Shown: positions 25,245 through 34,557, counted from the first letter of the stretch. The stretch is 64,000 nt of DNA from Microcoleus asticus IPMA8 (GCF_013179805.1 NZ_SRRZ01000023.1:1-64000), one strand, 5' to 3'. Notes: generated by a model from the sequence alone, not told the origin. Program-made: numbers and translations.

Positions 25245-27332
25245 ATGAACAGTCCAAAGCAGTTAAAAAAAATAAGCCAGGTAGGCTCGGCTTTAATAGC
25301 TGCCAGTACACTCTGCCTAATTTGTGCTTTCATCTGCATTACTTTCTTAAGCTTTCCATCAATTGCTAGCGCTAGTTCCTTACCTACTAAAATTTGGGAA
25401 AAAGAACAATCTAGAGTTTTGCTGCCAGATTGGAGCCAGATTACCTTTAGTTCCCTGCCCGCCGTTGCTAGTTCTGGAAGTTCTGGCGATCGAAGCTGGC
25501 AAGCCGGCACTTCTGTTGACAACATCTTAAAATTGGGGGAAATTAACGATGTAAAACCTGAAATTCTATCTTTGCAAGCAATTGAACAATTGGCACTAGG
25601 GGATATCAATTTAGAGAATATCAGCTTGTCCGCATTTCCCTTAGCTGGTAAGCAAACTGTCGGTCACTTGGCTGAAATTGTTCCGAATCTGGGTCAATTT
25701 CAATTGAGCGATGTTCCTCCAATTGCTTCTTTATCTTCTCAAATAGCCGGAGTGAATCCTAACATCAACCAATTATCAATTGGTCAAGCTGTAAAACAAG
25801 TACCGCAACTAGCGCAGGCAAAACTTAACCAAATTAACCTATCTGAGTTTGCGATCGCCCAAATTCCCAATCTTAATAGCGTAAATTTAGAACAGTTCTC
25901 TGGCTGGTCAGAGGAACTCATCAGCAATATTCCGCTCCTGAGTCAAGTCCCCCTTTCTAATTTTCCTGTTCCTATTGCGTCTATTGGCAGCACAATCATG
26001 CGAATTGACACGATTTACAGTCGGTACGAGAGCAAGCGCAATAACACAATTTCCGGTTCAGATGTAGAAGGATTTGCGGTAGCCTGCGAGAAAGATTGCG
26101 CTTATATCGAACTCGACGACATGGAAAACGCCGGTCGCCGCGCCACAGGGCCGCTAGAAGGCAAGCAGTGGATTAGCGGCAAATACCAGGAAGTGCGAGG
26201 CGGTTCTGGCTGTTTGACCGGTTGGGAACCGACGGGCAGGCATCCTTTTGGGGAAATGTTTAAAGTAGTGGTAATGGAACCGTCAGAAACCAGCGATACT
26301 GTTGACACGGCTCTGTACTTCAGGTTTAGTTTGCCCTGCGGCAAATCGCCTTACATTATTGGCCCGGTTCCGTTTCTCAGTTACAGCGTTAATTCGCCTA
26401 TGTTTGTCGGTCGATTGGAGGGCGGTTCTTCTAACAGTATTTCTCGCTCAAAAGGCGTAGCATCTGAAACAAAACCTTCAAAGCCGCTGAGTTCAAATCA
26501 CGCTAAAGAAAACCCTTTACCAACTCAGCCTCTACCTGAATCCAAGCGAGAGTGCGCGCGCCCAGCGACTTACGTGAGCGGTGTGGATGTGGCTTCATTA
26601 GGGGAGGCGTTAGCAAAGCTTTCCGAAGGAATCGCCAATTTGGAAAATGCAGCCAGTGGCGATTACGAAGCTATTGGCGAGATGGTTTGTACTGAAGGAT
26701 CTCGCAACTGCGGGCGGGCGATCGGTCGTTATCAGTTGATGAGTTACCGGGAAGAGGTGCAGCGTGCTGTCAGCTCAATTCCAGGGGGGGCTAACTTTAT
26801 CCTGAACGTCAACAAAGGCCAAAAACCTACAAGAGAGGAACTCTTCCAATATTTTCCTCCTGCTGTTCAGGATAAAGTCTGGCAAAATTCTCTCGCTGAG
26901 AACTTAGTCAGCAGCCAACAGGAAATTGACCCTAAAACTGGGCAGGTGTTCAAGGGCGATCGCTTAATTGAGCGAGTAGCACAGAAACACTTTGGGGGTT
27001 CTGGCAGTAAAATTGATGCCAGCTATTCCAACATTTTAGGTGGCTACTCTCTCAAACAGTACGGGGCAAAAGTTCGAGAGCTTTATAACCACAATACCAG
27101 CGACAATTGCCAAGCTAATTCTGGTGACAGCAAGGGCATCAGCAACTCGGTCGGCTCCGGCATTACTTTAAATGCTAGTTGGAGTATTAAGGTTGCGCTG
27201 TTCATTAGCTCTTTTTTGATGGGAATGTGGTTTTTAATTCGACTTTTTTACAAGCGAAAGCAGCAACTTTTTATGATTCTAATCGGTTTGGGGGTAGCAA
27301 TTAGTTTTGGCACGGCTGCGCTCTCCCATTGA
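25245..27332 (+). CDS. Large exported/membrane protein with lysozyme-like segment
   Basis: A 695-residue protein. An N-terminal hydrophobic stretch (AASTLCLICAFICITFLSFP) ending in ASASS looks like a signal peptide. Residues about 90-260 carry loose leucine-rich repeats of the type IPNLxxVxLxxF. A middle cysteine-bearing beta region follows. Residues about 450-600 contain AIGRYQLMSYREEV, a pattern seen around the active site of lysozyme and lytic transglycosylase domains of phage and conjugation systems, preceded by a Glu-rich stretch. Near the C-terminus are two hydrophobic segments (KVALFISSFLMGMWFLIRLF; LIGLGVAISFGTAAL). It probably opens peptidoglycan for a transfer apparatus; the coupling protein is encoded 2.3 kb downstream. 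Confidence 0.65.
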   Translation: MNSPKQLKKISQVGSALIAASTLCLICAFICITFLSFPSIASASSLPTKIWEKEQSRVLLPDWSQITFSSLPAVASSGSSGDRSWQAGTSVDNILKLGEINDVKPEILSLQAIEQLALGDINLENISLSAFPLAGKQTVGHLAEIVPNLGQFQLSDVPPIASLSSQIAGVNPNINQLSIGQAVKQVPQLAQAKLNQINLSEFAIAQIPNLNSVNLEQFSGWSEELISNIPLLSQVPLSNFPVPIASIGSTIMRIDTIYSRYESKRNNTISGSDVEGFAVACEKDCAYIELDDMENAGRRATGPLEGKQWISGKYQEVRGGSGCLTGWEPTGRHPFGEMFKVVVMEPSETSDTVDTALYFRFSLPCGKSPYIIGPVPFLSYSVNSPMFVGRLEGGSSNSISRSKGVASETKPSKPLSSNHAKENPLPTQPLPESKRECARPATYVSGVDVASLGEALAKLSEGIANLENAASGDYEAIGEMVCTEGSRNCGRAIGRYQLMSYREEVQRAVSSIPGGANFILNVNKGQKPTREELFQYFPPAVQDKVWQNSLAENLVSSQQEIDPKTGQVFKGDRLIERVAQKHFGGSGSKIDASYSNILGGYSLKQYGAKVRELYNHNTSDNCQANSGDSKGISNSVGSGITLNASWSIKVALFISSFLMGMWFLIRLFYKRKQQLFMILIGLGVAISFGTAALSH

Positions 27333-27861
27333 ACCAGGGGAAAGAGGAGGTGGAAAAGCAAGTTATTAACAACTCTAACAACCTTCTCCGCAACCAGGAC
27401 GTTTTTAATTGCTGAAACCAATGATTTTATAGCACTGATATCAATTCCGGTTGTATAGGAATGATTGGGAGCATCTCATATTGGTAAAAACACTTCTTCT
27501 TCCTCCTTCCTTCTGACTCTTTCCTCCTGACTCCTGGCTCCTGGCTCCTAACTCCAATTTTGGGCTGGGCTGCTTTCATTGAGATGCTCCAGAATGATTA
27601 AACCACAGAGGGCACAGAGGACACAGAGAAAGAGAAGAGAGAGATAATAATTCCGGTGTCAACTGATTAGATATGACTTCTAAGCTGTTCAGGATATAAA
27701 TTGTATAGTCGTTTTGTATTCCCCGAAGTCAGTCATAAAAATTGACTGTAAGATTTAGACATACAACAGCTTAGTTCAGCAAAACAATCTCTCTTTTATT
27801 GTCTTTTTATTCGGCTTTAGTGTCCTGTTTTTTCTTGTATTTTGTAGGAGTGGAGTAACAA
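27333..27861. other. Gene-free interval with low-complexity repeats
   Basis: This 529-bp gap contains a CTCCTGGCTCC-type short tandem run near 27525-27555, GGAGCATCTCA / TGAGATGCTCC sequences near 27469 and 27580 that match the ends of the ISKra4-type elements further right, and an ACACAGAGG repeat near 27605. The paired GAGCATCTCA sequences suggest a small non-autonomous IS derivative of about 120 bp. No gene is apparent. Confidence 0.5.
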
Positions 27862-28500
27862 ATGGTTAAACAAAATAGAGTTAAGCAACAAACAGCAGGC
27901 ACCCAAAAGATTGTCAACCCCCCGGTTTGGTTAAATCAACTTGGTTACTGGTTTCGCATTGGTTTGACAGTTTTTACCGCCCTGTCGCTATTATTGGGGA
28001 CAGTTGCTTGCACGAATTCTAGTTCAGCAACAACCGCACCAGCTTCTTGGCAACAAGCTTTGCGAGTCACTCCAAAAGAAACTTTAACCCTTATCGTAAA
28101 GGAACACAGCAGCCTTCCAGAACTCAAAGTAGCGGCTGGGCAAAGTGCAGCGGCAGAAGCGATTAAGAGAATGCGAGTGTGGCAAGTTAATGGCTCGGTA
28201 GGACGGCTGAACCTTTATGATTTCAATAATTCCGCTCTGTGCGGTACAAAAGGCTGCCTTTATGTTGGCTACTTAATTCCTAATGATTCAAGTCAAATGC
28301 CAACAGAAGTATTTGCAGCTTATCTCGACCCCCATAAACCGCCGAAAACTCCTTTGTTTAAGGCTGACAGTTCCTCGCACGAGGGTTTGCCTTGTCTAGG
28401 AGTGAATCAGCTTTCCAAAGAAGGCCGCCGCCAGCTTCAATTTTGCTACGACGGCCTTACCTATCAACTTGCTGACAGCCAGCTTTTCAAAGAGGGTTAG
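27862..28500 (+). CDS. Hypothetical membrane-anchored or lipoprotein-like protein
   Basis: The 212 residues start with a basic stretch, then a hydrophobic segment (IGLTVFTALSLLLGTVAC) whose Cys at about residue 50 is followed by a Ser/Thr/Ala-rich linker, a near-lipobox arrangement though TVAC is not a perfect LAGC match. The rest is a soluble domain with paired cysteines (CGTKGCLYVGYL, LPCLGVN, FCYDG). The family is not known. It is placed between the exported lysozyme-like protein and the coupling protein and may belong to the transfer apparatus. A GGAG ribosome site precedes the ATG. Confidence 0.6.
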   Translation: MVKQNRVKQQTAGTQKIVNPPVWLNQLGYWFRIGLTVFTALSLLLGTVACTNSSSATTAPASWQQALRVTPKETLTLIVKEHSSLPELKVAAGQSAAAEAIKRMRVWQVNGSVGRLNLYDFNNSALCGTKGCLYVGYLIPNDSSQMPTEVFAAYLDPHKPPKTPLFKADSSSHEGLPCLGVNQLSKEGRRQLQFCYDGLTYQLADSQLFKEG

Positions 28501-28503
28501 TGT

Positions 28504-29568
28504 TTAGTAGTGGGCGAGTTCATCGAAGTCAAAATCTTCTTCTGGATCAACCTCAACTTCAACCTCAGCCACCTCGGAAAATTCATCTAACTCCTCTAAT
28601 TCTGAGTCTGTTCCTCCTTCAACTTGTGCAATTTTGCGAGGGGGCGACAATTTACCTCGACCTTTGCGGTTAGTTACGCTTCCTGGCAACGCCTGGACTT
28701 CAGGTTCCGCACCAGCAGCTATAGCTGGCAATTGGGCATCGCTAGCGTCAATGAAGCCAGCAATGCTATTGTGCAGTCCCCAAATCAATTTTTTTTGTGG
28801 TTTTTGACCGAGAAATAACTTGTGAAAATTAGCATCAGTTGGCTGAGTAATGCTGTGAGTTTTGCAGCAAAAGGATTTATTTTTGCCTTCCCCTTCTTTG
28901 AGAGATCTAAACTCGACATTCAACACTCCCAAAGAGCGCCACTTGTCATTTTTACCGCTGTAATCTCTCCCAAAGTAATCAGCAAATGCCCGTTCCAAAT
29001 TGCGGTAAAATTCTTCTCTAGCGCTCTTAAAGCTCCAGAGGGCTACATTCTTGAAGCGGACGACAATCGGTACCTGATGCAGGGGTTGGTTTTTGGGATT
29101 TAGAAAGATGAGAGCGTGTTCGGAACACACTTCCTGCGTCTTTTTATCGAGGGAATCGCGATATTCGTCGTAAAGCCCAATAAAAGTACCTGCTAATTCT
29201 CCATTTTCTTCAATATCTTTGTAGCGGATGTACTCAGGCACAAAAGCTAATACCAACATTCTCGCTTTTTGGAGCAGTAAGCCTGTCACTTCTTCGCTTA
29301 GTTCGACCGTGGTCAATTCCTCAACATTAGGCATTACGTGCCATTCCGCTTTGACAAGCTGGTCGTTCGGGAGCAAAATACCTGCTGGGTTATCGTTAAT
29401 CACGATTCCATAGGGCAAAGAGGGCTTGCGAGTTTGGTTGTATTCACTGTTGAATAGCTCCGGATCTATCTCGTAATAATCAGCACTCTTGTTCTTTTGC
29501 GTGTTGGACTTTCCACTAGAATTCTGTACTGTCTTACTGGGAGATTTCGCGTTATTGCTTCTTACCAT
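28504..29568 (-). CDS. Hypothetical soluble protein with acidic C-terminus
   Basis: A 354-residue protein. The middle (PYGIVINDNPAGILLPNDQLVKAEW, then CSEHALIFLNPKNQPLHQVPIVVRFKNVALWSFKSAREEFYRNLERAF) reads as one alpha-beta domain typical of plasmid proteins in cyanobacteria, but I cannot name it. The last 45 residues are strongly acidic (Glu/Asp repeats), as in the gene at 9305. It faces the 3' end of the preceding lipoprotein-like gene (3-bp gap) and is divergent from the coupling-protein gene. A C(UAUC)G hairpin lies 35 nt before its start. Confidence 0.6.
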   Translation of the reverse strand: MVRSNNAKSPSKTVQNSSGKSNTQKNKSADYYEIDPELFNSEYNQTRKPSLPYGIVINDNPAGILLPNDQLVKAEWHVMPNVEELTTVELSEEVTGLLLQKARMLVLAFVPEYIRYKDIEENGELAGTFIGLYDEYRDSLDKKTQEVCSEHALIFLNPKNQPLHQVPIVVRFKNVALWSFKSAREEFYRNLERAFADYFGRDYSGKNDKWRSLGVLNVEFRSLKEGEGKNKSFCCKTHSITQPTDANFHKLFLGQKPQKKLIWGLHNSIAGFIDASDAQLPAIAAGAEPEVQALPGSVTNRKGRGKLSPPRKIAQVEGGTDSELEELDEFSEVAEVEVEVDPEEDFDFDELAHY

Positions 29569-29602
29569 TGTTTACCTATTTTTGTCATTGTCTCCCCCTT
29601 AA

Positions 29603-29612
29603 GGCGATAGCC
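29603..29612 (-). promoter_or_regulatory. Leader hairpin GGC-UAUC-GCC
   Basis: A 3-bp stem with the C(UAUC)G loop, 35 nt upstream of the start at 29568. The same bases also form an overlapping GATAG-CCG-CTATC dyad, so the region may be an operator for both divergent genes. Confidence 0.45.
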
Positions 29613-29652
29613 GCTATCTGAAACATTTAGTTTTTTTAAGAGCTAAAAAAAA

Positions 29653-31587
29653 ATGAACAATTTGCAATTTTTGCCTAAAATTAACAAAGCTACCTTGGTA
29701 CCAATGGCAGTTCAACCTCCTAAACGTTCGTTAACTAGCATAGATTTTGGGGGGTTGTTGGGTCAGTTTATGAAGCCAGAGGGACTGGCAATGTTAGGGC
29801 TAATGGCAGGCTTACTTATTGTTTCCAAATTAGTTGGAAACGGAAAGGGTAAAATTACCTCCGGGCGGCTCTGCGGGACGGCTGAAAAATTGGCAGCCAC
29901 AGGCTCTGCCCTCAAGCAAATGAAAGAAAAAAAACGGCAGCCCGTTACTTTGTGGAGCGGTACGCCGAGTTATTGGTTTAAAGGTTGTCAGGGATTGAGT
30001 GCTCGATTGCAAACGCTGCTAGGTGCAAATCCGACGGTTTGGTTTCCCCACGCAGAACGCGGAACTTTAGTCATTGGTGCTCCGGGTTCTGGCAAAACAT
30101 TCAGCGTCATTGACCGCATGGTTGAAAGTGCATTCCAGCAAGGTTTTCCTGCCATTATTTACGACAAAAAAGGAGACCAGATGAAACTGCTTGCACCCCT
30201 TGCAGTGCGCTATGGCTACGATGTGCAAGTGTTTGCACCGGGGGAAGCTTACAGCGGCACTATCAATCCTCTGGATTTTATGAGAGATGCACAAGATGCA
30301 GTAATGGCAGCAGAAATTGGACAAGTGATTGCTCGAAATGCTAGTCCAGGGGAGAGTAAAGGCAATGAGTTTTTTGAGAAAGCAGGCGAGTTGATGGCGA
30401 AGGGTTTAGTGCAGTTGGCAAAAAGCAGTCCTTACCCGGATTTAGCTTTTGTGTACGCAATTATTCAACTGCCAGATTTGGTCAAGCGCATCGACCACGC
30501 CGTTCACCGACCCGATGGTCATCCCCTCAAAATGGACAGGTGGATTGCCTCTAGTTTTTCGCAGTTATTAAGTTCAAAAGATGCTGAAAAAACTGTGGCG
30601 GGCATCAAGGCAACCGCAGAGGCAACCTACTCTAGTTTCATTCAAAAAGATTTGCTGCGGGCATTTATTGGTCGCAGCACCATTCCGATTGCTTTAGAAG
30701 GGAAAAAGTGCATTATTTTCAAATTAGATGACCAAAGGCGCACTGTAGTGGGGCCGCTGTTAGCTGCTGCTATTCACTTATGTGTGGTGTCTAATTTGAG
30801 TCGGGTACGTTCTGACCCATTTTTGTACTGCTTAGACGAGTTTCCGTCTCTCAAGTTCGACAGAATGGATCAGTGGGCTAACGAATATCGTTCTGCTGGC
30901 GGCGTACCGATTGTTGGCATTCAATCCCTCAATCAACTCTATAATCTCTATGGGGATAAAAAAGGGGCTGCGATCGCCAGTGCTCTGTCAACTCATGTCC
31001 TCTTCAACCCCGGCGATTTTGAGACAGCCGAGAAATATTCTAAGCGGTACGGGGAAGTGGAAGTGCTGGTAAAAAATCGATCGACCGGCAGCTCGACGGG
31101 GCAGCAAACGAGCCGTTCTGTCAACTGGAGCGAACAGTTGCAAAAGAAACCGCTGATTAGTCCTGACGAAATTCTGAGGTTTCCTCAAGGCAAGTGCGTC
31201 ATCACTTCACCGGCCTACGCAACGGGAACGGAAGCTTTATTTCCCTACCCTCTCAAGATTCCGGTGCGGCCCGGCGACATAAAGCGAGCTAAAGAGTCTG
31301 AACAACTGTGGGACAGCAGCATCAGACCGCAGCTTGAAAGGCGGGCGAAAGCTTTGTCAGTAGAGCAGCATACGGGTAAACTGCTCAATATAGATGAAGA
31401 GCTGGATCAGCGGATTCGATTCGCTTACCAATTGCTGCCACATCCGAACGATCCAGAAGAACCCGTGACTGTGGCTGATGTTAAGTCGCCTGTTAATGCT
31501 GCTGGTGCGAACAGCGCGGCTGGGAAAATAGCGGTTGGCAATATTCGGAAAAAACTCAAAACTCTGTCCTTTGGTGGCGATAGATGA
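29653..31587 (+). CDS. Conjugative coupling protein (VirD4/TraG/TraD-like ATPase)
   Basis: A 644-residue P-loop ATPase that in type IV systems brings relaxase-bound DNA to the secretion channel. Walker A is GAPGSGKT at 142-149; the Walker B/aromatic region FLYCLDEFPSLKFDRM, the IVGIQSLNQLYNLYGD block and LFNPGDFETAEKYSKRYGE are characteristic. One hydrophobic segment (LAMLGLMAGLLIVSKLV, about 45-61) probably anchors it; relatives often have two. The stop overlaps the next start (ATGA), coupling it to a sensor kinase. No relaxase or channel genes are in this window, so they must lie elsewhere if the element is self-transmissible. Confidence 0.88.
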   Translation: MNNLQFLPKINKATLVPMAVQPPKRSLTSIDFGGLLGQFMKPEGLAMLGLMAGLLIVSKLVGNGKGKITSGRLCGTAEKLAATGSALKQMKEKKRQPVTLWSGTPSYWFKGCQGLSARLQTLLGANPTVWFPHAERGTLVIGAPGSGKTFSVIDRMVESAFQQGFPAIIYDKKGDQMKLLAPLAVRYGYDVQVFAPGEAYSGTINPLDFMRDAQDAVMAAEIGQVIARNASPGESKGNEFFEKAGELMAKGLVQLAKSSPYPDLAFVYAIIQLPDLVKRIDHAVHRPDGHPLKMDRWIASSFSQLLSSKDAEKTVAGIKATAEATYSSFIQKDLLRAFIGRSTIPIALEGKKCIIFKLDDQRRTVVGPLLAAAIHLCVVSNLSRVRSDPFLYCLDEFPSLKFDRMDQWANEYRSAGGVPIVGIQSLNQLYNLYGDKKGAAIASALSTHVLFNPGDFETAEKYSKRYGEVEVLVKNRSTGSSTGQQTSRSVNWSEQLQKKPLISPDEILRFPQGKCVITSPAYATGTEALFPYPLKIPVRPGDIKRAKESEQLWDSSIRPQLERRAKALSVEQHTGKLLNIDEELDQRIRFAYQLLPHPNDPEEPVTVADVKSPVNAAGANSAAGKIAVGNIRKKLKTLSFGGDR

Positions 31588-32747
31588 TGGAGCAAACTAA
31601 ACAATTTTTGGCTGACATTTTGATTGTTGACGATATTCCCGCTAACATTCAACTACTTTCTCAATTGCTAATTGAAAACGGTTACAAAGTCAGGAAGTTG
31701 ATTAGTGGACAGCGAGCTTTAAAAGCAGTAGAGTTGCAAGCGCCAGACTTGATTTTGCTAGACATAAAAATGCCCGGTATGGATGGTTATGAAGTCTGTC
31801 GTCAACTTAAAGCATCTGAAGCTACTTGTGATATCCCTATAATTTTCATCAGCGCTTTAGATGACGTATTTGACAAAGTAAAAGGGTTTGAGGCGGGCGG
31901 TGCTGACTACATTATAAAACCTTTTGAGCCTGTTGAAGTGTTAGCGCGGGTATCTGCCCAACTTAAAATGCAGCGTTTACAGCAACAACTTCGCTGCGTT
32001 AACGTGCAATTGGCTACACAAAATGTTCAGCTAAGCCAGGAAATTCAAGAAAGACAGCAAGCAGAAGCCAATTTAAGAATGCTGTTGCACGCTGTTTCGC
32101 ACGATTTGCGATCGCCTCTATCGGGAATGTCGCTGCTGCTGCGAAGTCGCCTCAATGATGCTGGCAGTAACATTGCTATTGAGAGGCGGACTATGGAGGT
32201 TATGGTGCAAAGTTGTTCGCGCCAACTCCAGTTGATTGAGTCACTAACAGCAACACAACAGTTTGATGTGAAAAGTGCTTCTTTAGCCATGAAGCCGCTG
32301 TCGCTGCCCACTTTAGTCCAAAATATTCTTATTGAAAGATTACCAATTCTCAACCAGCATCGAGTCAAGGTTAAGCAGCTTTTTGCAGCCGATTTGCCTT
32401 TAGTCAATGCTGATGCCCAGCAGCTCTGGCGGGTGTTTGGCAATCTGATCGATAATGCTGTTAAATACAATCAGTCTGGGTTTATTTTGACGGTAGAAGC
32501 TAAAAAGGAAGGTGAGATGGTTCGCTGTACGGTTGCAGACAATGGGGCAGGAATTTCTCTTCAGCAATGTGCAAGATTATTCGAGCCTTATACGAGGGGA
32601 GTTGGAGTTAGTTTAAGGCAAGGGTTGGGATTGGGACTTTACATTTGCAGGCAAATTGTTGAGGCTCACGGCGGAGAGATTGGCGTTGATAGCGAATTGG
32701 GAAAAGGAGCGAGGTTTTGGTTGACATTGCCAAAGTTTGAAGATTGA
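31584..32747 (+). CDS. Hybrid response regulator-histidine kinase
   Basis: A 387-residue protein with an N-terminal receiver (ILIVDDIPANIQ; phospho-acceptor Asp in LILLDIKMPG; switch Lys in YIIKPF), a coiled-coil linker (QLATQNVQLSQEIQERQQAEANL), a HisKA helix with LLHAVSHDLRSPL (His) and an HATPase domain with NLIDNAVKYN, DNGAGIS and GLGLYICRQIVEAHGG. REC-HisK proteins of this order are common in cyanobacteria. There is no sensor or membrane part, so input must come by phosphotransfer or a partner. Translational coupling to the coupling protein suggests it regulates transfer. A NarL-type regulator is encoded convergently next door. Confidence 0.9.
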   Translation: MMEQTKQFLADILIVDDIPANIQLLSQLLIENGYKVRKLISGQRALKAVELQAPDLILLDIKMPGMDGYEVCRQLKASEATCDIPIIFISALDDVFDKVKGFEAGGADYIIKPFEPVEVLARVSAQLKMQRLQQQLRCVNVQLATQNVQLSQEIQERQQAEANLRMLLHAVSHDLRSPLSGMSLLLRSRLNDAGSNIAIERRTMEVMVQSCSRQLQLIESLTATQQFDVKSASLAMKPLSLPTLVQNILIERLPILNQHRVKVKQLFAADLPLVNADAQQLWRVFGNLIDNAVKYNQSGFILTVEAKKEGEMVRCTVADNGAGISLQQCARLFEPYTRGVGVSLRQGLGLGLYICRQIVEAHGGEIGVDSELGKGARFWLTLPKFED

Positions 32748-32828
32748 CAAGCTGTTATAATTTGCTACGCGATAGCTACGCCTCAAAAACCACTTTTTTT
32801 AGAACAATTAGAAGTTGCATTCCAAAGG

Positions 32829-33506
32829 TTAAGCCAGCCCCAAACGCAGTGCTTTAACGGCTGCCTGGGTGCGATCGCTCGCTTCAAATTTAGCTATAAT
32901 CATCTCTACATGACCTTTGGCGGTGTGGACGCTCATTCCTAGTTGAGCAGCGATTTGTTTATTGCTTTTACCCTCAACTAGCTGCTGCAAAACCTGCATT
33001 TCCCGTTCTGTCAGCTTGATGTCGTCATTCGCATAGCTTTCGGGCAGTGGCGTTTTGAGATTTTGTAGCACGCAGTCGGCAATCTTAGGGTCTAGGTAAC
33101 TGCCACCTTCTTGCACAGTCGTAATAGCTGCTAGAAGTTGTTCTGCGTTAGTGCCTTTAACGCAGTAGCCGTGAGCGCCGCTTGACAAAGCCGCCATTAC
33201 CTGAGTTGGATTGCTGTGGTGGGTGAGCATCAGGATGCGAGTATGCGGCAGTGCGGCTCTGATTTGCTGCGCGGCTGCAATACCGTCGATTCCGGGTAAG
33301 TCAATGTCCATCAGGGCGATGTCTGGTTGGTGTTGCAGTGCAGCACTGACGGCTTCGTTGCCGTTAACAGCTTGTGCGACAACTGTTAAATGGGGTTGGT
33401 TATTGAGGATATGCTGTAGACCGAGCTGCATCATCGGGTCATCTTCAACTATCAGGATGGTTTTTAGTTGGCTTGTTTTTGGTTGGGTGGCGGTAGTTGC
33501 AGTCAC
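32829..33506 (-). CDS. NarL/LuxR-family response regulator
   Basis: A 225-residue regulator. The receiver domain has the acidic pair in LIVEDDPMMQ, phospho-acceptor Asp in ALMDIDLPG and Lys in YCVKGTNAEQ. The C-terminal GerE-type HTH (LTEREMQVLQQLVEGKSNKQIAAQLGMSVHTAKGHVEMI) binds DNA. It is the likely output partner of the adjacent hybrid kinase, but convergent orientation means they are not one operon. Target promoters are unknown. Confidence 0.92.
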   Translation of the reverse strand: MTATTATQPKTSQLKTILIVEDDPMMQLGLQHILNNQPHLTVVAQAVNGNEAVSAALQHQPDIALMDIDLPGIDGIAAAQQIRAALPHTRILMLTHHSNPTQVMAALSSGAHGYCVKGTNAEQLLAAITTVQEGGSYLDPKIADCVLQNLKTPLPESYANDDIKLTEREMQVLQQLVEGKSNKQIAAQLGMSVHTAKGHVEMIIAKFEASDRTQAAVKALRLGLA

Positions 33507-33779
33507 GGCTAAGATTCCTACTACATTTTATCCATAGTCTATTGTTTTTCCTCATATTAAAGAGTGTCATCCTCCTATGGAGAGAAGAAAAGTATTGATT
33601 TTTGGGCAATTTCGTCGGAAGGTGGATGTCTCTCGATAGGAGGATGGTAATAAAGTCGATTCTCCCGAGTTTTAGGTGATCAGAAAAATTCTAGTGATGC
33701 GGCCCGAAAAGCCCGCGCGAGAGGCTCACACTACCGTTCCCACCACAAATCCAGAAGAGCTATACACAGTCTGAACAGA

Positions 33780-34505
33780 TTATATCGACACTTCGTTGAC
33801 TTCATCCAAATTGATTTCATCCAAATTGACTTCATCCAAATTGACTTCATCCAAATTGATAGCTGTTGCTACTTCCTTCGGTTGAGGTGTTAGATGACCA
33901 TTGAGCTTGATAACTGTTTGTTTTCTCTCTCGTTCAATGGTAGTCAAAAGCCAATTTTGAGTGTGTCGGTGTTGCTTGCTGTCCCAGGCAAACAGAACTT
34001 TTTCTGCTGGTTGAGTCGGGTGCAGTGCCAAAATAATCAGTTGTAGCTTGTGAGGCTCGATCTCGAAGAATTCGGCAGCTACCCATAACTTAACTCGGTC
34101 TTGCCAAGTCAGTACAGGATGGCGAATCGCCCACTCAAATAGTTTGGGCGTCCCTTTGACTAAACCCACATTTGTACGGACTTGTATCACTTTTAATGGA
34201 GGAGAAGGGGAAGAATTTTCTTTTGTCACTCCCCTTTTTGTTCGGTCTAGTTTTGTTTGAATTGGAATGTCAACAAACAGTTTTCGCTGCGGTAAAAACA
34301 GTGATGGCGATAGTTCTTTGAGCTGGAAAACCCACTGCTGGAACTGGGGGTGACTGTTGAGAATTGGCTCGACAGGTAATCCCATTAAAATTTGCTTGAC
34401 AAGCAGTTGCAAGCGTTCTTGCAGATAGGAAGGAACAAGAGGTGGCTCTTGTAGTGGGCTAGTATGAATAGTTTGATTGAGGTCGGATAGAGTAAGGAGG
34501 TACAT
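33780..34505 (-). CDS. Hypothetical protein with tandem NLDEV tail
   Basis: A 241-residue protein with a basic, proline-containing middle and a helical region (HPVLTWQDRVKLWVAAEFFEIEPHKLQLIILAL) resembling domains in other plasmid proteins, but with no named family. The C-terminus ends in four copies of NLDE(V/I) encoded by a 15-bp tandem repeat at about 33786-33860. Its start codon lies at the base of a perfect 9-bp hairpin (34504-34532), and a second small hairpin GGC-GAUC-GCC lies 31 nt upstream. Confidence 0.6.
   Translation of the reverse strand: MYLLTLSDLNQTIHTSPLQEPPLVPSYLQERLQLLVKQILMGLPVEPILNSHPQFQQWVFQLKELSPSLFLPQRKLFVDIPIQTKLDRTKRGVTKENSSPSPPLKVIQVRTNVGLVKGTPKLFEWAIRHPVLTWQDRVKLWVAAEFFEIEPHKLQLIILALHPTQPAEKVLFAWDSKQHRHTQNWLLTTIERERKQTVIKLNGHLTPQPKEVATAINLDEVNLDEVNLDEINLDEVNEVSI
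33786..33860 (-). repeat. 15-bp tandem repeat encoding NLDEV
   Basis: Four to five near-identical units (TTGACTTCATCCAAA on the plus strand) at the 3' end of the gene 33780-34505. The length is a multiple of three, so gains and losses keep the frame. Confidence 0.85.
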
Positions 34506-34545
34506 TGCTCAGAGCATAAAAGACTGAGCAATAGCGGCGATCGCC
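34504..34545 (-). promoter_or_regulatory. Two stacked leader hairpins at the start of the NLDEV-tail gene
   Basis: ATTGCTCAG (34504-34512) and CTGAGCAAT (34524-34532) pair over 11 nt, and the 3' arm on the mRNA includes the A and U of the start codon. Upstream, GGC-GAUC-GCC (34536-34545) forms a small C-G closed tetraloop 31 nt before the start. Folding would hide the initiation site. Confidence 0.55.
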
Positions 34546-34557
34546 AGAAGTCATTCG

